Notes under the pieces: model-generated
What the model was told of the DNA's origin: nothing
Databases searched by the model: none
The model's input: only the letters and a program-made list of their open reading frames with translations
Source: Pantoea eucrina
GTDB lineage: Bacteria; Pseudomonadota; Gammaproteobacteria; Enterobacterales; Enterobacteriaceae
Direction: 5' to 3'
Length of the DNA stretch: 64,000 nt
Assembly: GCF_001691555.1 (NCBI RefSeq)
Contig: NZ_MAYN01000001.1
Coordinates: forward strand, 62,001 to 126,000
Shown here: positions 16,994-26,261 of the stretch, piece by piece
Layout: every line of letters begins with the position of its first letter
Position numbering within the stretch: position 1 is the first letter of the stretch
Made by a program: the position numbers and the translations under genes

Positions 16994-17317
16994 ATGGCAG
17001 TCGAAACCAAATACGTTGTAGTCAGAAAAGGTGAAGAGAAGATGACGTTTGCCAGTAAAAAAGATGCCGATGCCTGGGATAAAATGCTCGATATGGCAGA
17101 TGCCTTTACCGACTGGCTGCAGCAGATCAAGCCAGAGCTGGCGGATGCAGAAGCGGAAACCTGGGGCATGCTGCTGGCAGAGCAAAAAGACGCGGTGCAG
17201 CATATTCTGCGTACCAGCAAACTGCCTGACGCAGCTGCAGACAAAGATGCTAAACCTGACGTGAAAGAGGCGGAATCTGCCCCTGAAAAAAAAGTGCGCG
17301 CGGTTAAAGCGGCCTGA
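16994..17317 (+). CDS. yebG: DNA-damage-inducible protein YebG
   Basis: 107 residues from the ATG at 16994, which has GAGGT 6 bases upstream. The N-terminal 75 residues follow E. coli YebG: MAVETKYVVVRKGEEKMTF, then SKKDADAWDKMLD, WLLAEQKD-like MLLAEQKDAVQHIL and TSKLP. The C-terminal tail (80-107) is Lys/Glu/Ala-rich and longer than in E. coli. It is a small SOS protein of unclear biochemical role. A LexA operator overlaps its promoter and a terminator follows. Confidence 0.95.
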   Translation: MAVETKYVVVRKGEEKMTFASKKDADAWDKMLDMADAFTDWLQQIKPELADAEAETWGMLLAEQKDAVQHILRTSKLPDAAADKDAKPDVKEAESAPEKKVRAVKAA

Positions 17318-17336
17318 TTGTTGTGATGCACCCCGG

Positions 17337-17359
17337 CGCCGTCTTTGTGACGGCGTTTT
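17337..17359 (+). terminator. Intrinsic terminator of yebG
   Basis: CGCCGTC/GACGGCG stem, TTTGT loop, TTTT tail. Confidence 0.82.
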
Positions 17360-17502
17360 GCTGTCGGGGATTAAGCTTTGATTTGATAGCGCGTGCTGCG
17401 ACCACCGCCCGGGAGTTTTCCAGACAGCTTTTTGCCACCCGCCCTGTTCAATACCAGGTTGCCGTCGCTTGACTCGCCTTTAACACTTTCTGAATAAGCA
17501 TG

Positions 17503-17522
17503 AAAAAGCCCGGCGTACGGGC
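17503..17522 (-). terminator. Intrinsic terminator of the 34-residue peptide gene
   Basis: On the minus strand GCCCG/CGGGC with a 5-base loop, then TTTTT. It begins 6 bases after the stop of the small ORF, which supports that ORF being real. Confidence 0.72.
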
Positions 17523-17528
17523 CGTTTA

Positions 17529-17633
17529 TCAGTGTGAAAAGAGTGAGAAGGTGCCTGAGTAGTAGCTTACCATCCAGACAATATAAACCAGCCACACCAG
17601 TAAAAGTCCGGTTAACCCCATTTTACCTGTCAT
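17529..17633 (-). CDS. 34-residue single-span membrane peptide
   Basis: Too short for usual ORF cut-offs. The peptide starts MTGKMGLTGLLLVW and continues with an aromatic hydrophobic stretch LVYIVWMVSYY, giving one clear transmembrane helix, and ends FSLFSH. An ideal CAGGAG ribosome site lies 6-7 bases before the ATG, and an intrinsic terminator follows directly. That makes a complete one-gene unit. I cannot assign it to a named small-protein family. Its position next to SOS-regulated yebG is suggestive but no LexA site was seen upstream. Confidence 0.68.
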   Translation of the reverse strand: MTGKMGLTGLLLVWLVYIVWMVSYYSGTFSLFSH

Positions 17634-17746
17634 TGTATGCTCCTGTGTTCGTAAGGGCGGAAAGCCTGCAGGAGATACGTTGACAGCAGTTGTACGCCGG
17701 GATCTTGCGCCAGATCAACCCGCCAGTGAAATAGGTGATTAATTTC

Positions 17747-18643
17747 GCAGGGGCGGCATTCATGCCGCCCTGGCCGCGGCACGCACCGAAACCTGTAGGG
17801 GCGGCATTCATGCCGCCCTGGCCGCGGCACGCACCGAAACCTGTAGGGGCGGCATTCATGCCGCCCTGGCCGCGGCACGCACCGAATCCTGTAGGGGCGG
17901 CATTTATGCCGCCCTGGTTACGTCACGCACCGAACCCAGGGTCGCATGAATGCGACCCCTACGGGCATTAGTCTGCAGGTGCGGCACGCACCGAAACCAG
18001 GGTCGCATTAATGCGACCCCTACGGGTATTAATCTGCACGGGCGGCACGCACCGAAACCAGGGTCGCATGAATGCGCCCCCTACGGGCATTAGTCTGCAG
18101 GTGCGTCACGCACCGAACCCTGTAGGGGCGGCATTCATGCCGCCCTGGCCGCGTTACGCACCGAACCCAGGGTCGCATTAATGCGACCCCTACGGGTATT
18201 AATCTGCACGGGCGGCACGCACCGAACCCAGGGTCGCATTAATGCGACCCCTACGGGTATTAATCTGCACGGGCGGCACGCACCGAAACCAGGGTCGCAT
18301 GAATGCGACCCCTACGGGTATTAATCTGCACGGGCGTCACGCACCGAACCCAGGGTCGCATTAATGCGACCCCTACGGGCATTAATCTGCAGGTGCAGCC
18401 GCACCGAACCCTGTAGGGGCGGCATTCATGCCGCCCTGGCCGCGCCAGGCACCGAAACCAGGGTCGCATGAATGCGACCCCTACGGGTATTAATCTGCAC
18501 GGGCGGCACGCACCGAACCCAGGGTCGCATTAATGCGACCCCTACGGGCATTAATCTGCAGGTGCGGCACGCACCGAAACCTGGGTCGCATTAATGCGAC
18601 CCCTACGAATAATAATCTGCAGGGGCGGCATTTATGCCGCCCT
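17747..18643. repeat. Cluster of 17 GTAG-headed REP palindromes (BIME-like array)
   Basis: Seven forward units start at 17747, 17795, 17843, 17891, 18122, 18413 and 18619. Each has a GTAG or GCAG head, then GGGCGGCAT...ATGCCGCCC. Ten inverted units start at 17938, 17999, 18060, 18169, 18230, 18291, 18352, 18460, 18521 and 18582. Each reads AGGGTCGCAT...ATGCGACCC and then CTAC. Forward-forward spacing is 48 bases and inverted-inverted spacing 61. Linkers share GGCACGCACCGAA(A/C)CC, and some contain a second palindrome GGTGCGgcaCGCACC. GTAG heads are the signature of REPs mobilised by RAYT transposases; no RAYT gene is in the window. Confidence 0.95.
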
Positions 18644-18801
18644 GGTCACATTGTGCGTTACTGGTCTCTGAATGTTTTTTAATCTTATCGGGTATGCCAT
18701 CAAGTTCAGCACGATCGGGCCGATAGAGTGATAAAGGATCGCTGGTGGCCCAGGACGTGGCGCAACTATTGCACTGCTTTGCTAACCCCAGGAGCGCCAT
18801 C

Positions 18802-20742
18802 ATGGCCACACACGCACGTATAACGAAAAAAATGCGTACCCGTACTCAAATGCTGCTGACGGGCGCCGTCACCATTACCTGTGGCTTTGCCATCACCATT
18901 GGCGTGCTCAGCTGGCAATCCAGCAGAGAACAGAAGTCGCTGGCTGAAAACTACCTGCAGCAGATTGCGCAGAGTCAGGCGTTGCAGATTCAGCAGGAGC
19001 TGAGCTATGCGCGCGATGTTGCGCACAACCTCGGACATAGCCTGATTGCGCTGCCGGCGGCAGGCATCAGCGACCGGAAAGTGGCGGACCAGCTTCTTAT
19101 CTCCGCGCTGCGTGATAATCCTGACTACCTCTCTGTTTCAGTCATATTTGAACAAAATGCGTTTGATGGCCGCGATGCAGAGTTTGCCAGCCAGCCTGGT
19201 GCGGCGCCTCAGGGGCGCTATGCCTACTTTGTCGATCGCGACGGCAGCGGCAGCTTCAGGCTGCATCCTCTGGCCTCTATGCTGACGCCGGGCCAGGGCG
19301 ATTACTATCTGCTGCCGCAGAAAAGCCGTAAGGATACGCTGATTGAACCCTACAGCTACGCCTACAATGGCGTACCTGTGTTGCTCACATCTGTGGCCAC
19401 TCCCATCATCAGCCAGGGCAAACTCTGGGGCGTAGTGACCTCTGATATCTCACTGGCGGCGCTGCAGGCGCGCGTTAATAAGATCAGGCCCTGGGAGGGC
19501 AGTGGCTATGCGATGCTGCTCTCCAGCGGAGGCAAGGTAGTCTCCTATCCTGACCAGACACAGACCGCGAAACGCTGGCAGGGAGAGACGCACGCGTTCA
19601 GCCGGGCCGTTACTGAACAGTATGACGCCATACTGGGTGAAGCAGCGCTGATAACATGGCAGCCCGTTACTATCGGCAGCAGTGACCAGCACTGGTACCT
19701 GGGTATCGTTGCTCCGGTGAGCAAAGTCATGGCGGCGGCACATCGTCAGCTGATACACGCGCTGATTCTGATGCTTATCAGCATCGTTACCGTAAGCGTG
19801 CTGCTGGGATGGGTATTTAGCCGCAAAGTCCTTAAGCCGGTTGGCGGCGAGCCGTCAGAAGCCACGGCTATTGCGCTGGCGGTTGCCGGAGGCAGGCTTA
19901 ATAATACTATTCCGCTGGCATCGCAGGATAGCAGCAGCCTGTTCTATGCGCTGCATACGATGCAGACACAGCTGCGGGATATGGCGGGCCAGATTCAGGA
20001 TGCCAGCGCATCAGTGCGACAAGGCGCAGGTGAAATCGCCAGCGGCAACCTCGATCTCGCGTCGCGTACAGAAGAGCAGGCGGCTGCGCTGGAGCAGACC
20101 GCGGCCAGTATGGAGCAGATCACCGCCACAGTGAAACATAACGCAGCGAACGCGCATCAGGCAACCACGCTGACAGAAAACGCCACGCATATTGCCAGCC
20201 GCGGTGAAACGCTGGTGGGTGAAGTTGTGCAGACGATGGCGCAGATAGATAACAGCGCGAAAAAGATTGGCGACATCACTGCCATTATCAACAGCATTGC
20301 GTTTCAGACGAATATTCTGGCACTGAACGCGGCGGTGGAAGCCGCCCGCGCAGGTGAGCAAGGACGCGGTTTTGCCGTAGTAGCCTCTGAAGTGCGTAAC
20401 CTGGCACAGCGCAGCGCCGGCGCGGTAAAAGAGATTGCCGCGTTAATCGAGGAGTCCGGGCAGCATGTCAGCAGCGGCGTCGGACTGGTGCAGCGGGCGG
20501 GTAAAACCATGACCGAAATGACGCAGGCGGTCAACTCAGTGCGCAGTATCATTGATGAGATTGTTATCGCCTCTGATGAACAGGCACGCGGCATCAGCCA
20601 GGTCACCATTGCGGTGAATGAGATGGATGGCGCGACGCAGCAAAACGCGGCGCTGGTTCAGCAGATGTCGGCGGCAGCAAGTTCCCTTGAGGATCAGGCG
20701 GCGCAGCTCGCGCATACGGCCGCACGCTTTACAGTAAGCTAG
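18802..20742 (+). CDS. Methyl-accepting chemotaxis protein with periplasmic Cache-type sensor
   Basis: 646 residues from the ATG at 18802, with AGGAG 7 bases upstream; a GTG 19 codons earlier lacks support. TM1 (about 17-37), a periplasmic Cache-like domain (about 50-310, with [13 protein letters not shown] and [14 protein letters not shown]), TM2 (about 318-340), a short HAMP-like linker, then the signalling domain. The hairpin tip [42 protein letters not shown] is nearly invariant. There is no C-terminal NWETF-like CheR-tether, so methylation would need help from other receptors. The ligand is unknown; Cache receptors often bind amino or organic acids. Confidence 0.93.
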   Translation: MATHARITKKMRTRTQMLLTGAVTITCGFAITIGVLSWQSSREQKSLAENYLQQIAQSQALQIQQELSYARDVAHNLGHSLIALPAAGISDRKVADQLLISALRDNPDYLSVSVIFEQNAFDGRDAEFASQPGAAPQGRYAYFVDRDGSGSFRLHPLASMLTPGQGDYYLLPQKSRKDTLIEPYSYAYNGVPVLLTSVATPIISQGKLWGVVTSDISLAALQARVNKIRPWEGSGYAMLLSSGGKVVSYPDQTQTAKRWQGETHAFSRAVTEQYDAILGEAALITWQPVTIGSSDQHWYLGIVAPVSKVMAAAHRQLIHALILMLISIVTVSVLLGWVFSRKVLKPVGGEPSEATAIALAVAGGRLNNTIPLASQDSSSLFYALHTMQTQLRDMAGQIQDASASVRQGAGEIASGNLDLASRTEEQAAALEQTAASMEQITATVKHNAANAHQATTLTENATHIASRGETLVGEVVQTMAQIDNSAKKIGDITAIINSIAFQTNILALNAAVEAARAGEQGRGFAVVASEVRNLAQRSAGAVKEIAALIEESGQHVSSGVGLVQRAGKTMTEMTQAVNSVRSIIDEIVIASDEQARGISQVTIAVNEMDGATQQNAALVQQMSAAASSLEDQAAQLAHTAARFTVS

Positions 20743-20747
20743 CTGAC

Positions 20748-20770
20748 GCGCCCGGCAGCGTGCCGGGCGC
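20748..20770. terminator. Perfect 10-bp hairpin between convergent genes
   Basis: GCGCCCGGCA/TGCCGGGCGC with a 3-base loop between the chemoreceptor and cytochrome gene ends. It lacks a T-tract, so efficiency is uncertain; it may serve both directions. Confidence 0.5.
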
Positions 20771-20781
20771 GCGAAAAGCCA

Positions 20782-21324
20782 TTAACGCGGTTTGCGCGCG
20801 GGCATCATACGCAGCAGCGTATTGTCTTTAAACAGATAGTGATGCGCCAGCGCCGCCAGCGCGTGAAGACCGATCAACCAGTAACCCAGCGGCACCAGCG
20901 TTTCATGCCAGTCAATCAGCGTATCAGCCAGGTCCGGATCGGGCGCTGCGCTGACCGGCATCGGAATGCCAAAAATCCACCAGTCGCGGCCAAGCCAGAA
21001 TCGGGAAAGAATGCCCAGCACCGGCAGGGTAATAAACAGCAGATAGATCGCCAGATGGGTAAGATGTGCCAGCCCGGTCTGCCAGTGAGCAGGCTTTGGC
21101 ACAATAGCTGGCGTACGGTGACGAAACCGCATGACCAGCCGTGACAGCATCAGCAGCAGCACGCAGCTGCCGGCAGAGAAATGCGTCACCACCATGAAGA
21201 GACGCTGCCAGGAGCCGCGCGGCGCCAGGCCGCGGAACTCCATGGTGCAATAAGCGAGAACAATTAAAATAAAGGTCAGCCAGTGAAGCAAAATCTGCGC
21301 AGGGGCATATTTTGTGCTCATCAT
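20782..21324 (-). CDS. Cytochrome b561 family protein
   Basis: 180 residues with four transmembrane helices, an inner-membrane dihaem b-type cytochrome that can oxidise quinol. Likely haem ligands are His in LLHWL (helix 1), HFSAG (helix 2) and the His-rich LIGLHALAALAHHYLFKD (helix 4). The size and the LLHWL...LMLSRLVMR pattern match CybB/YceJ/YodB proteins. I do not pick among paralogues. The gene stands alone, convergent with the chemoreceptor. Confidence 0.88.
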   Translation of the reverse strand: MMSTKYAPAQILLHWLTFILIVLAYCTMEFRGLAPRGSWQRLFMVVTHFSAGSCVLLLMLSRLVMRFRHRTPAIVPKPAHWQTGLAHLTHLAIYLLFITLPVLGILSRFWLGRDWWIFGIPMPVSAAPDPDLADTLIDWHETLVPLGYWLIGLHALAALAHHYLFKDNTLLRMMPARKPR

Positions 21325-21441
21325 TCCATTCCATTCGGTACGAAGCGGTAGTGCTACAATAGCCGAAAGCAGAGTGAAAAAAATGCCCTTTCTGCGTCAT
21401 CCTGACCTGAATGATATTACTGCAGTGCCGCAGGCTAAAAC

Positions 21442-22239
21442 TCAGCGCCGGGCAACCTGCTGTGCATCATTACCGGACTTACCGGCTGCCGCAAGCTCAT
21501 CATTGAAACGGGCAGTCAGAACGGAGTAGGTCTCCTCAGCTTTCATGCGATAGAGCTTTTCAGAGGGATGAATACAGTCAGGTGACATCAGCGACTGCCA
21601 CTCTTTCATCTGCAGAATACGCTGATACTGCCGTGCCAGCGGCAGCGACTCGGCGCGTGCCAGCGCGTCGAGTTTGGTGACATAAGGCGCAACGTTCCAC
21701 TTCTTTGCCCCCCCGCAAATCGGATGCGGTTCCTGTAACACGACCTGTTTACCCTCCTCGCGGGCAATAGCGATCAGCTCCGTCATCACCTTAGTATACT
21801 GGTCCGGACTGACGATATATTTGGCTTCGGTATCTTTAAAATGGAAGTGTCGCGCATCGTTAGTCGCGAAGTTCAGCAAAATTATTTTAGCGGGCGAGCG
21901 CTGCATTTCTTCACGCCAGCTTTTATTCTTTTTATAAAAGTATTTCGGGTGCAGTAAATCCATCGCCTGAGCCGAAGCGGCTCCCTTATTTACCACACGG
22001 ATGCCCGGACCATACTTTTCGCCAAGCCATTTATTTATCAGGGCAATCTCATTGTCTTTGATGTTGATGTTATGTTGTTTGCCATTCTCTCTGACAGCCA
22101 TTGCCCCCAGCGTGCTTGAACCACCGTAAGCTTCAATAATAAAGTTATTACTGGTATCAGGCGCGTTCGCCCATGCGCTATTTTGCAGGACAAATCCGGT
22201 AACCAATAATGAAGCAAAACGAATCAGTGAATAAGGCAT
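21442..22239 (-). CDS. Exported SGNH/GDSL-type hydrolase
   Basis: 265 residues with a signal peptide cleaved near SAWA-NA (25). SGNH blocks can be read in order: EAYGGSSTLGA (36-46) with the nucleophile Ser, NKGAASA (84-90), NFATNDAR with the catalytic Asn, and DCIHPSE with the Asp-His pair. It is divergent from an acyltransferase-3 gene across a 574-base gap. Such pairs often add or remove O-acyl groups on surface or periplasmic glycans. That role is inferred. Confidence 0.8.
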   Translation of the reverse strand: MPYSLIRFASLLVTGFVLQNSAWANAPDTSNNFIIEAYGGSSTLGAMAVRENGKQHNINIKDNEIALINKWLGEKYGPGIRVVNKGAASAQAMDLLHPKYFYKKNKSWREEMQRSPAKIILLNFATNDARHFHFKDTEAKYIVSPDQYTKVMTELIAIAREEGKQVVLQEPHPICGGAKKWNVAPYVTKLDALARAESLPLARQYQRILQMKEWQSLMSPDCIHPSEKLYRMKAEETYSVLTARFNDELAAAGKSGNDAQQVARR

Positions 22240-22813
22240 AGCAAATTTCCCGCCTGGTGAGGCTCAACAATATTTAATGGATCGGTTAATGAAAGAGTAA
22301 AATGTAACCATAACAGCTGTGATACAGGTCATACAATCTTAAAGCGTGAGGAGAAAATCAAAATCAGGTTAATTCTTAAACTCTGGTAATAACGTTGTGA
22401 AATGATTTTTCTAATCAGCAGGATAGGCAGGAGCGCTGTTATAATTCATGGTCCTGATTTTTAGCGGCAAGCGCAGCGTATTCTGCTGATTCAGAACAAC
22501 CACGCTAAACCTTTTCATCAGACGTCTCAGTCAGAATCTGACGCCGGAAAAGCGCTCAGGCCAGGAGCACGCTGATTCTTCGCTAAAAGAAGATGCTGAC
22601 GGCATAGCGTGGAGCCCGCATAACGCATTAACTCTCTAACAGTTTCAAACAGATAACGCTGCTTTACTGAACAGGCCCGTAAAAATGTTACAACTTTTAC
22701 ACAATAGCGAAATTCCTAATCGTTAATCATAAGAATGTATACAGAATTTTCTGGTATTACCTGACCCACGATTAACTTATATTCCGCTCACAATCCCCAT
22801 CAAGGTATGCGAT
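22240..22813. other. Divergent intergenic region
   Basis: 574 bases between the SGNH hydrolase and acyltransferase genes, AT-rich at both ends and therefore probably holding two divergent promoters. No ORF with a ribosome site, repeat or known operator was recognised. Confidence 0.45.
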
Positions 22814-23941
22814 GTGAAAACACAATCCTTTTTGTCCAGCCGAAATATCGGTCTGGATCTGCTGCGTGCCGGGTTAATTCTGGAAGGTGTCTTGTTACAT
22901 GCTTCAAGAAGTTTACCCGGTGAAAACCCCTGGTATTATACGGCGCAGCGCGATCCTGCTGAGATATTTACTGCGCTGGTAAGTATGTTTCATACGTTCA
23001 GGATGGAAGTGTTTTTCTTTTTATCAGGGATGTTTTCCGCCCTCATTATTCTCCGTAAAGGGCAGCAGTTTTTTACCGAGAATCGTCGCAAACGCGTATT
23101 AGTTCCGCTTATTTCAGCCTATTTGTTTATTCCGCCGCTGATGTATTTCATCACGGGTCAGATAAATGACAGGCCTTACTCGCTGGAAGGCTGGCTGAAC
23201 AGCTACACCATGATGCACCATTTGTGGTTTCTGGTTTCGTTAAGCATCATGTCACTCGCTGTACCTGGCAGCTTTTATCAGTGGAGCGCGCGCCAGTTGG
23301 GTAAACTCTCGCTGCCCATGCTGATTGCGCTGCTGGTTGTGCTGGGTAACGCCTGTTTCGTGCTGAAATTCCTGGTCAAAGGGCGCGGTGAATTTGTTGA
23401 GCTGATCCCGATTACGGCACGTTTCCTGGTCTACTACACGGCGGGCTATGCGCTGTATATCAATCGCGAGAAGATTGCGCATTACGCGAACAGCAAACTG
23501 ATGAACAACTGGCTGATTGCCGCGCTGGTGGCTGCCGTCTGGGCAGGCTGCTACTACATTGCGCATAATCATATTAGCGGTGTGGTCAAGTATGTGCCGG
23601 TAATAATGGGCAGCGTGCTTTCAGCCATGCTCTCTTACTGGATGGTATTCACCTTTGAAAAAATTCAGGTTAAAGAGAACCGCATACTGACCGCTATCGT
23701 GGATTCAGCCCTGATCATCTATCTGCTGCACTATCCGGTGGTGATCGCCTTCTCCTGGCTCATTGATGACTGGCTGCCTGCCAACTATGCCGTGCTATAT
23801 GTGCTGATTGATTGTGCCATTGGTATCGGGCTGAGCGCCGTCTGCTACTGGTTTATCAAACGCTCACGCGTGGCCTCTATGATGTTTGGCCTGAAGCCAA
23901 AAGCGAAGAAAGTGCCGGTGCCGCTCGAAGCCCGCATGTGA
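22814..23941 (+). CDS. Acyltransferase-3 family membrane protein (OpgC/OafA type)
   Basis: 375 residues with about ten hydrophobic helices. The family signature is at the N-terminus: RNIGLDLLRAGLILEGVLLHA (about 10-30) with the conserved His, and FRMEVFFFLSGMFSALII. It probably transfers acetyl or succinyl groups to a periplasmic or surface glycan. It resembles the OpgC group that succinylates osmoregulated glucans more than short OafA proteins, though the exact acceptor is unknown. It begins with GTG, supported by AAGG 8 bases upstream. Divergent from the SGNH hydrolase. Confidence 0.85.
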   Translation: MKTQSFLSSRNIGLDLLRAGLILEGVLLHASRSLPGENPWYYTAQRDPAEIFTALVSMFHTFRMEVFFFLSGMFSALIILRKGQQFFTENRRKRVLVPLISAYLFIPPLMYFITGQINDRPYSLEGWLNSYTMMHHLWFLVSLSIMSLAVPGSFYQWSARQLGKLSLPMLIALLVVLGNACFVLKFLVKGRGEFVELIPITARFLVYYTAGYALYINREKIAHYANSKLMNNWLIAALVAAVWAGCYYIAHNHISGVVKYVPVIMGSVLSAMLSYWMVFTFEKIQVKENRILTAIVDSALIIYLLHYPVVIAFSWLIDDWLPANYAVLYVLIDCAIGIGLSAVCYWFIKRSRVASMMFGLKPKAKKVPVPLEARM

Positions 23942-23949
23942 TCCGTTTC

Positions 23950-23975
23950 ACCCGCCAGCGCGTCAGCTGGCGGGT
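23950..23975 (+). terminator. Perfect 10-bp hairpin after the acyltransferase
   Basis: ACCCGCCAGC/GCTGGCGGGT with a 6-base loop, 9 bases after the stop codon. No T-tract follows, so it could stabilise the mRNA rather than terminate. Confidence 0.45.
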
Positions 23976-24161
23976 ACGGTATTATCCCGCCCTGAACCCC
24001 ATTATTCTGACGTATACCGCAAAACCCCGGTCACAATCTGGTAAATGCCTTTCTCAATGTCTACACCTTTCCTGCAATACCACCCCGCCTGCGGATGAGC
24101 CGCATGCGCATTCCGCCTGTTTAGTCGCCAGCGTGGCGATCGGGTATTTCAGGAGTCAGAT

Positions 24162-26144
24162 ATGCGTCATTCCCGTTTTACACCTTCGGCACTTGCCGGT
24201 GCCATTGCTCTGACTGCCGTTGCCGCAGCACCTGCTTACGCCTGGGATAGCCTGACTGTATTTGGCGATAGCCTGAGCGACAGCGGTAATGTGGGTCGCT
24301 TTACATATGATGGTGCACGGCATCCCCTGTATGACGACATTCTGGCGGCTGACCTCGGCCAGTCACTGCGGCCTTCATCGCAGGGCGGCAGTAACTATGC
24401 AGAGGGCGGCGCAGTCACCGTGCCAGCGCTTAACCCGGCGTTAAATACCCAGGATCAGCTTGCGCGCTGGCTGCAACTGAATAACGGTCGCGCGCAGAGC
24501 AATGGCCTGTATATTCACTGGGCTGGGGCTAATGATATTGCGGCGGCGGTGCTGGCAAATCCGCTGACCGCGCCGCAGACCGTTGCTGTCAGCGCCAGCG
24601 CGGCAACGGCACAGGTCAGAACGCTGCTGGAGGCGGGTGCCGGCGCGGTGATTGTGCCTAACGTGCCCCAGCTCGGCACAACGCCGTTAATGGTTGAGAC
24701 AGTCATTCAGCTGATTAGTCCGCTGGGTGATTCAGCGCTGCAGGCAGCGTTTCAGTCACTGAACGCGACGCCGGTGCTGAGTACGGCTGCCCGCGAGCAG
24801 GCTATTCAGACCGCATTCAGCCAGGCGGCGGGTGAAGTGTCGGCGATTCCTGCCGTACGCGAGGCGCTGGCGCAGCAGCTGTTTGCGCTCTGGCAGGTAT
24901 TGAGTGAGCAGGTGACGGCACTCTCTGACGGCTTTAATCAGCAGGAGGAAGCGGGGCTGGCCGCGCTCAGAGGCAATATCGTGCGTGCTGATATTGCCGG
25001 CCTGCTCAGTGAAGTGATTGCCGATCCTGCGCGCTATGGTTTGACCAACACCATTGGAATGGCCTGTCCGCCAGGCACATCCGCTGCGGAGTGTACCTCT
25101 GCCACGCCAGGCTTCAGTGAGGCGCAGCGCTTTCTGTTTGCTGACCGGCTGCACCCCTCACCGGCGGTACATGCAATGATTGCGGATTACATCCGCTCGA
25201 TTCTTGAGGCGCCGGCGCTGGTCTCGTCACTTACCGCCGCCCCGACGGGGCTGGCCCGTGATATGCAAAATACGCTGGAGGGACATCTGCAGCAGCAGCG
25301 TCAGCAGACGCCGGATGCCGGTGAATTTAGCGTGTTTGGAGGCTATGCGGGACAGCACGCTGACTATCGCGGTGGCGATCGGCTGACGGGCGATGCCACC
25401 CGTGCCAGCCTGACGCTGGGGATAGGGTATCAGCTGACCGATAGCTGGCAGGCGGGTCTGCTGCTGTCACGCAGCGATCAGCGCCAGCATCCTGACGAGC
25501 GTTACACCTACAAGCTGCGCGGCAATCTGGTGGCGCTCTACAGTCAGCTGACGCTGTTTGACCAGGGCTGGATCAATGCAGATGTGCACTACGGCGATCT
25601 CAGCTATGACAGTATTGAACGCCGTATTCACATCGGGCCGGCCACTCGTACAGAGCAGGGGAACAGCAGTGGCAAACTGCTTGGTTTTCGTGTGCAGAGC
25701 GGCTGGGATTTTCCGCTGACTTCCCATCTCTCTACCGGTCCGGTTGTGCGCTATGCACTCGATTACACGCGCGCCGGTGGCTACCGTGAAAACGGAGACA
25801 GCAGCACCGCCATGCGTTTTTCCGATCAGACCCGGCACACGCAGACTGGCGCAGCTGGCTGGCGCATCGACACCTCGCAGTGGCCGGTCAATCCGTGGGC
25901 GGAAGTTACCTATAATCGCCAGTTTGGTGACGCTGAGAGCAGCGTTCGCGGTGGGCTGAAATCAACCCGCACGGCTTTCACCCGCACGGTAAGCAGCGGT
26001 GATAATAACTGGCTGGAGGCGGCAGCGGGCGCCTCTGTGCCGCTGACAGAGACCGTCAGCGCGTTTACCGGCGTTTCTGCTATCAGCGGCAATAGCGATC
26101 GGCGGCAGATAACATGGAATATAGGCCTTAACGCCACGTTCTGA
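24162..26144 (+). CDS. GDSL-type autotransporter esterase/lipase (EstA/ApeE-like)
   Basis: 660 residues. Signal peptide 1-27 (AAAPAYA). The passenger starts with VFGDSLSDSGNVGRF (33-47), in which Ser37 is the nucleophile. GGSNYAEGGA, HWAGANDIA with the catalytic Asn, and DRLHPSPAVH with Asp-His follow. About residues 380-660 form the autotransporter barrel (GEFSVFGGYAGQHADYRGGDR onward), ending NIGLNATF with the terminal Phe needed for BAM assembly. The esterase stays anchored on the cell surface. Family members hydrolyse lipids and fatty esters. AGGAG lies before the ATG; the gene is monocistronic. Confidence 0.93.
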   Translation: MRHSRFTPSALAGAIALTAVAAAPAYAWDSLTVFGDSLSDSGNVGRFTYDGARHPLYDDILAADLGQSLRPSSQGGSNYAEGGAVTVPALNPALNTQDQLARWLQLNNGRAQSNGLYIHWAGANDIAAAVLANPLTAPQTVAVSASAATAQVRTLLEAGAGAVIVPNVPQLGTTPLMVETVIQLISPLGDSALQAAFQSLNATPVLSTAAREQAIQTAFSQAAGEVSAIPAVREALAQQLFALWQVLSEQVTALSDGFNQQEEAGLAALRGNIVRADIAGLLSEVIADPARYGLTNTIGMACPPGTSAAECTSATPGFSEAQRFLFADRLHPSPAVHAMIADYIRSILEAPALVSSLTAAPTGLARDMQNTLEGHLQQQRQQTPDAGEFSVFGGYAGQHADYRGGDRLTGDATRASLTLGIGYQLTDSWQAGLLLSRSDQRQHPDERYTYKLRGNLVALYSQLTLFDQGWINADVHYGDLSYDSIERRIHIGPATRTEQGNSSGKLLGFRVQSGWDFPLTSHLSTGPVVRYALDYTRAGGYRENGDSSTAMRFSDQTRHTQTGAAGWRIDTSQWPVNPWAEVTYNRQFGDAESSVRGGLKSTRTAFTRTVSSGDNNWLEAAAGASVPLTETVSAFTGVSAISGNSDRRQITWNIGLNATF

Positions 26145-26261
26145 AGGTGAACAGGGCACCGGCTGCCGCAGATATCCGCAAAAGCGGATGCGGCTGTCCG
26201 GTACAGCCCGGTGAATAACAGGTATAATCTGCCAGATTAGCCAACAGATTCAGGATCGGAA

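Noticed and set aside
17371..17500. Coding sequence downstream of the 34-residue peptide gene
   Set aside because: The open frame (17371-17595) has no start codon with a ribosome site in this part and lies beyond a terminator.
17623..17971. Repetitive proteins encoded through the REP cluster (several overlapping frames on both strands)
   Set aside because: The frames exist only because the 48-base repeat period is a multiple of three; they lack ribosome sites and family resemblance.
17747..18643. CRISPR array
   Set aside because: The repeats are near-perfect palindromes in both orientations, the intervals between them are themselves conserved, and there are no cas genes. It is a REP cluster.
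26157..26200. Terminator after the autotransporter esterase
   Set aside because: An ATCCGC/GCGGAT hairpin with outer pairing exists but no T-tract follows, so it could not be called a terminator.
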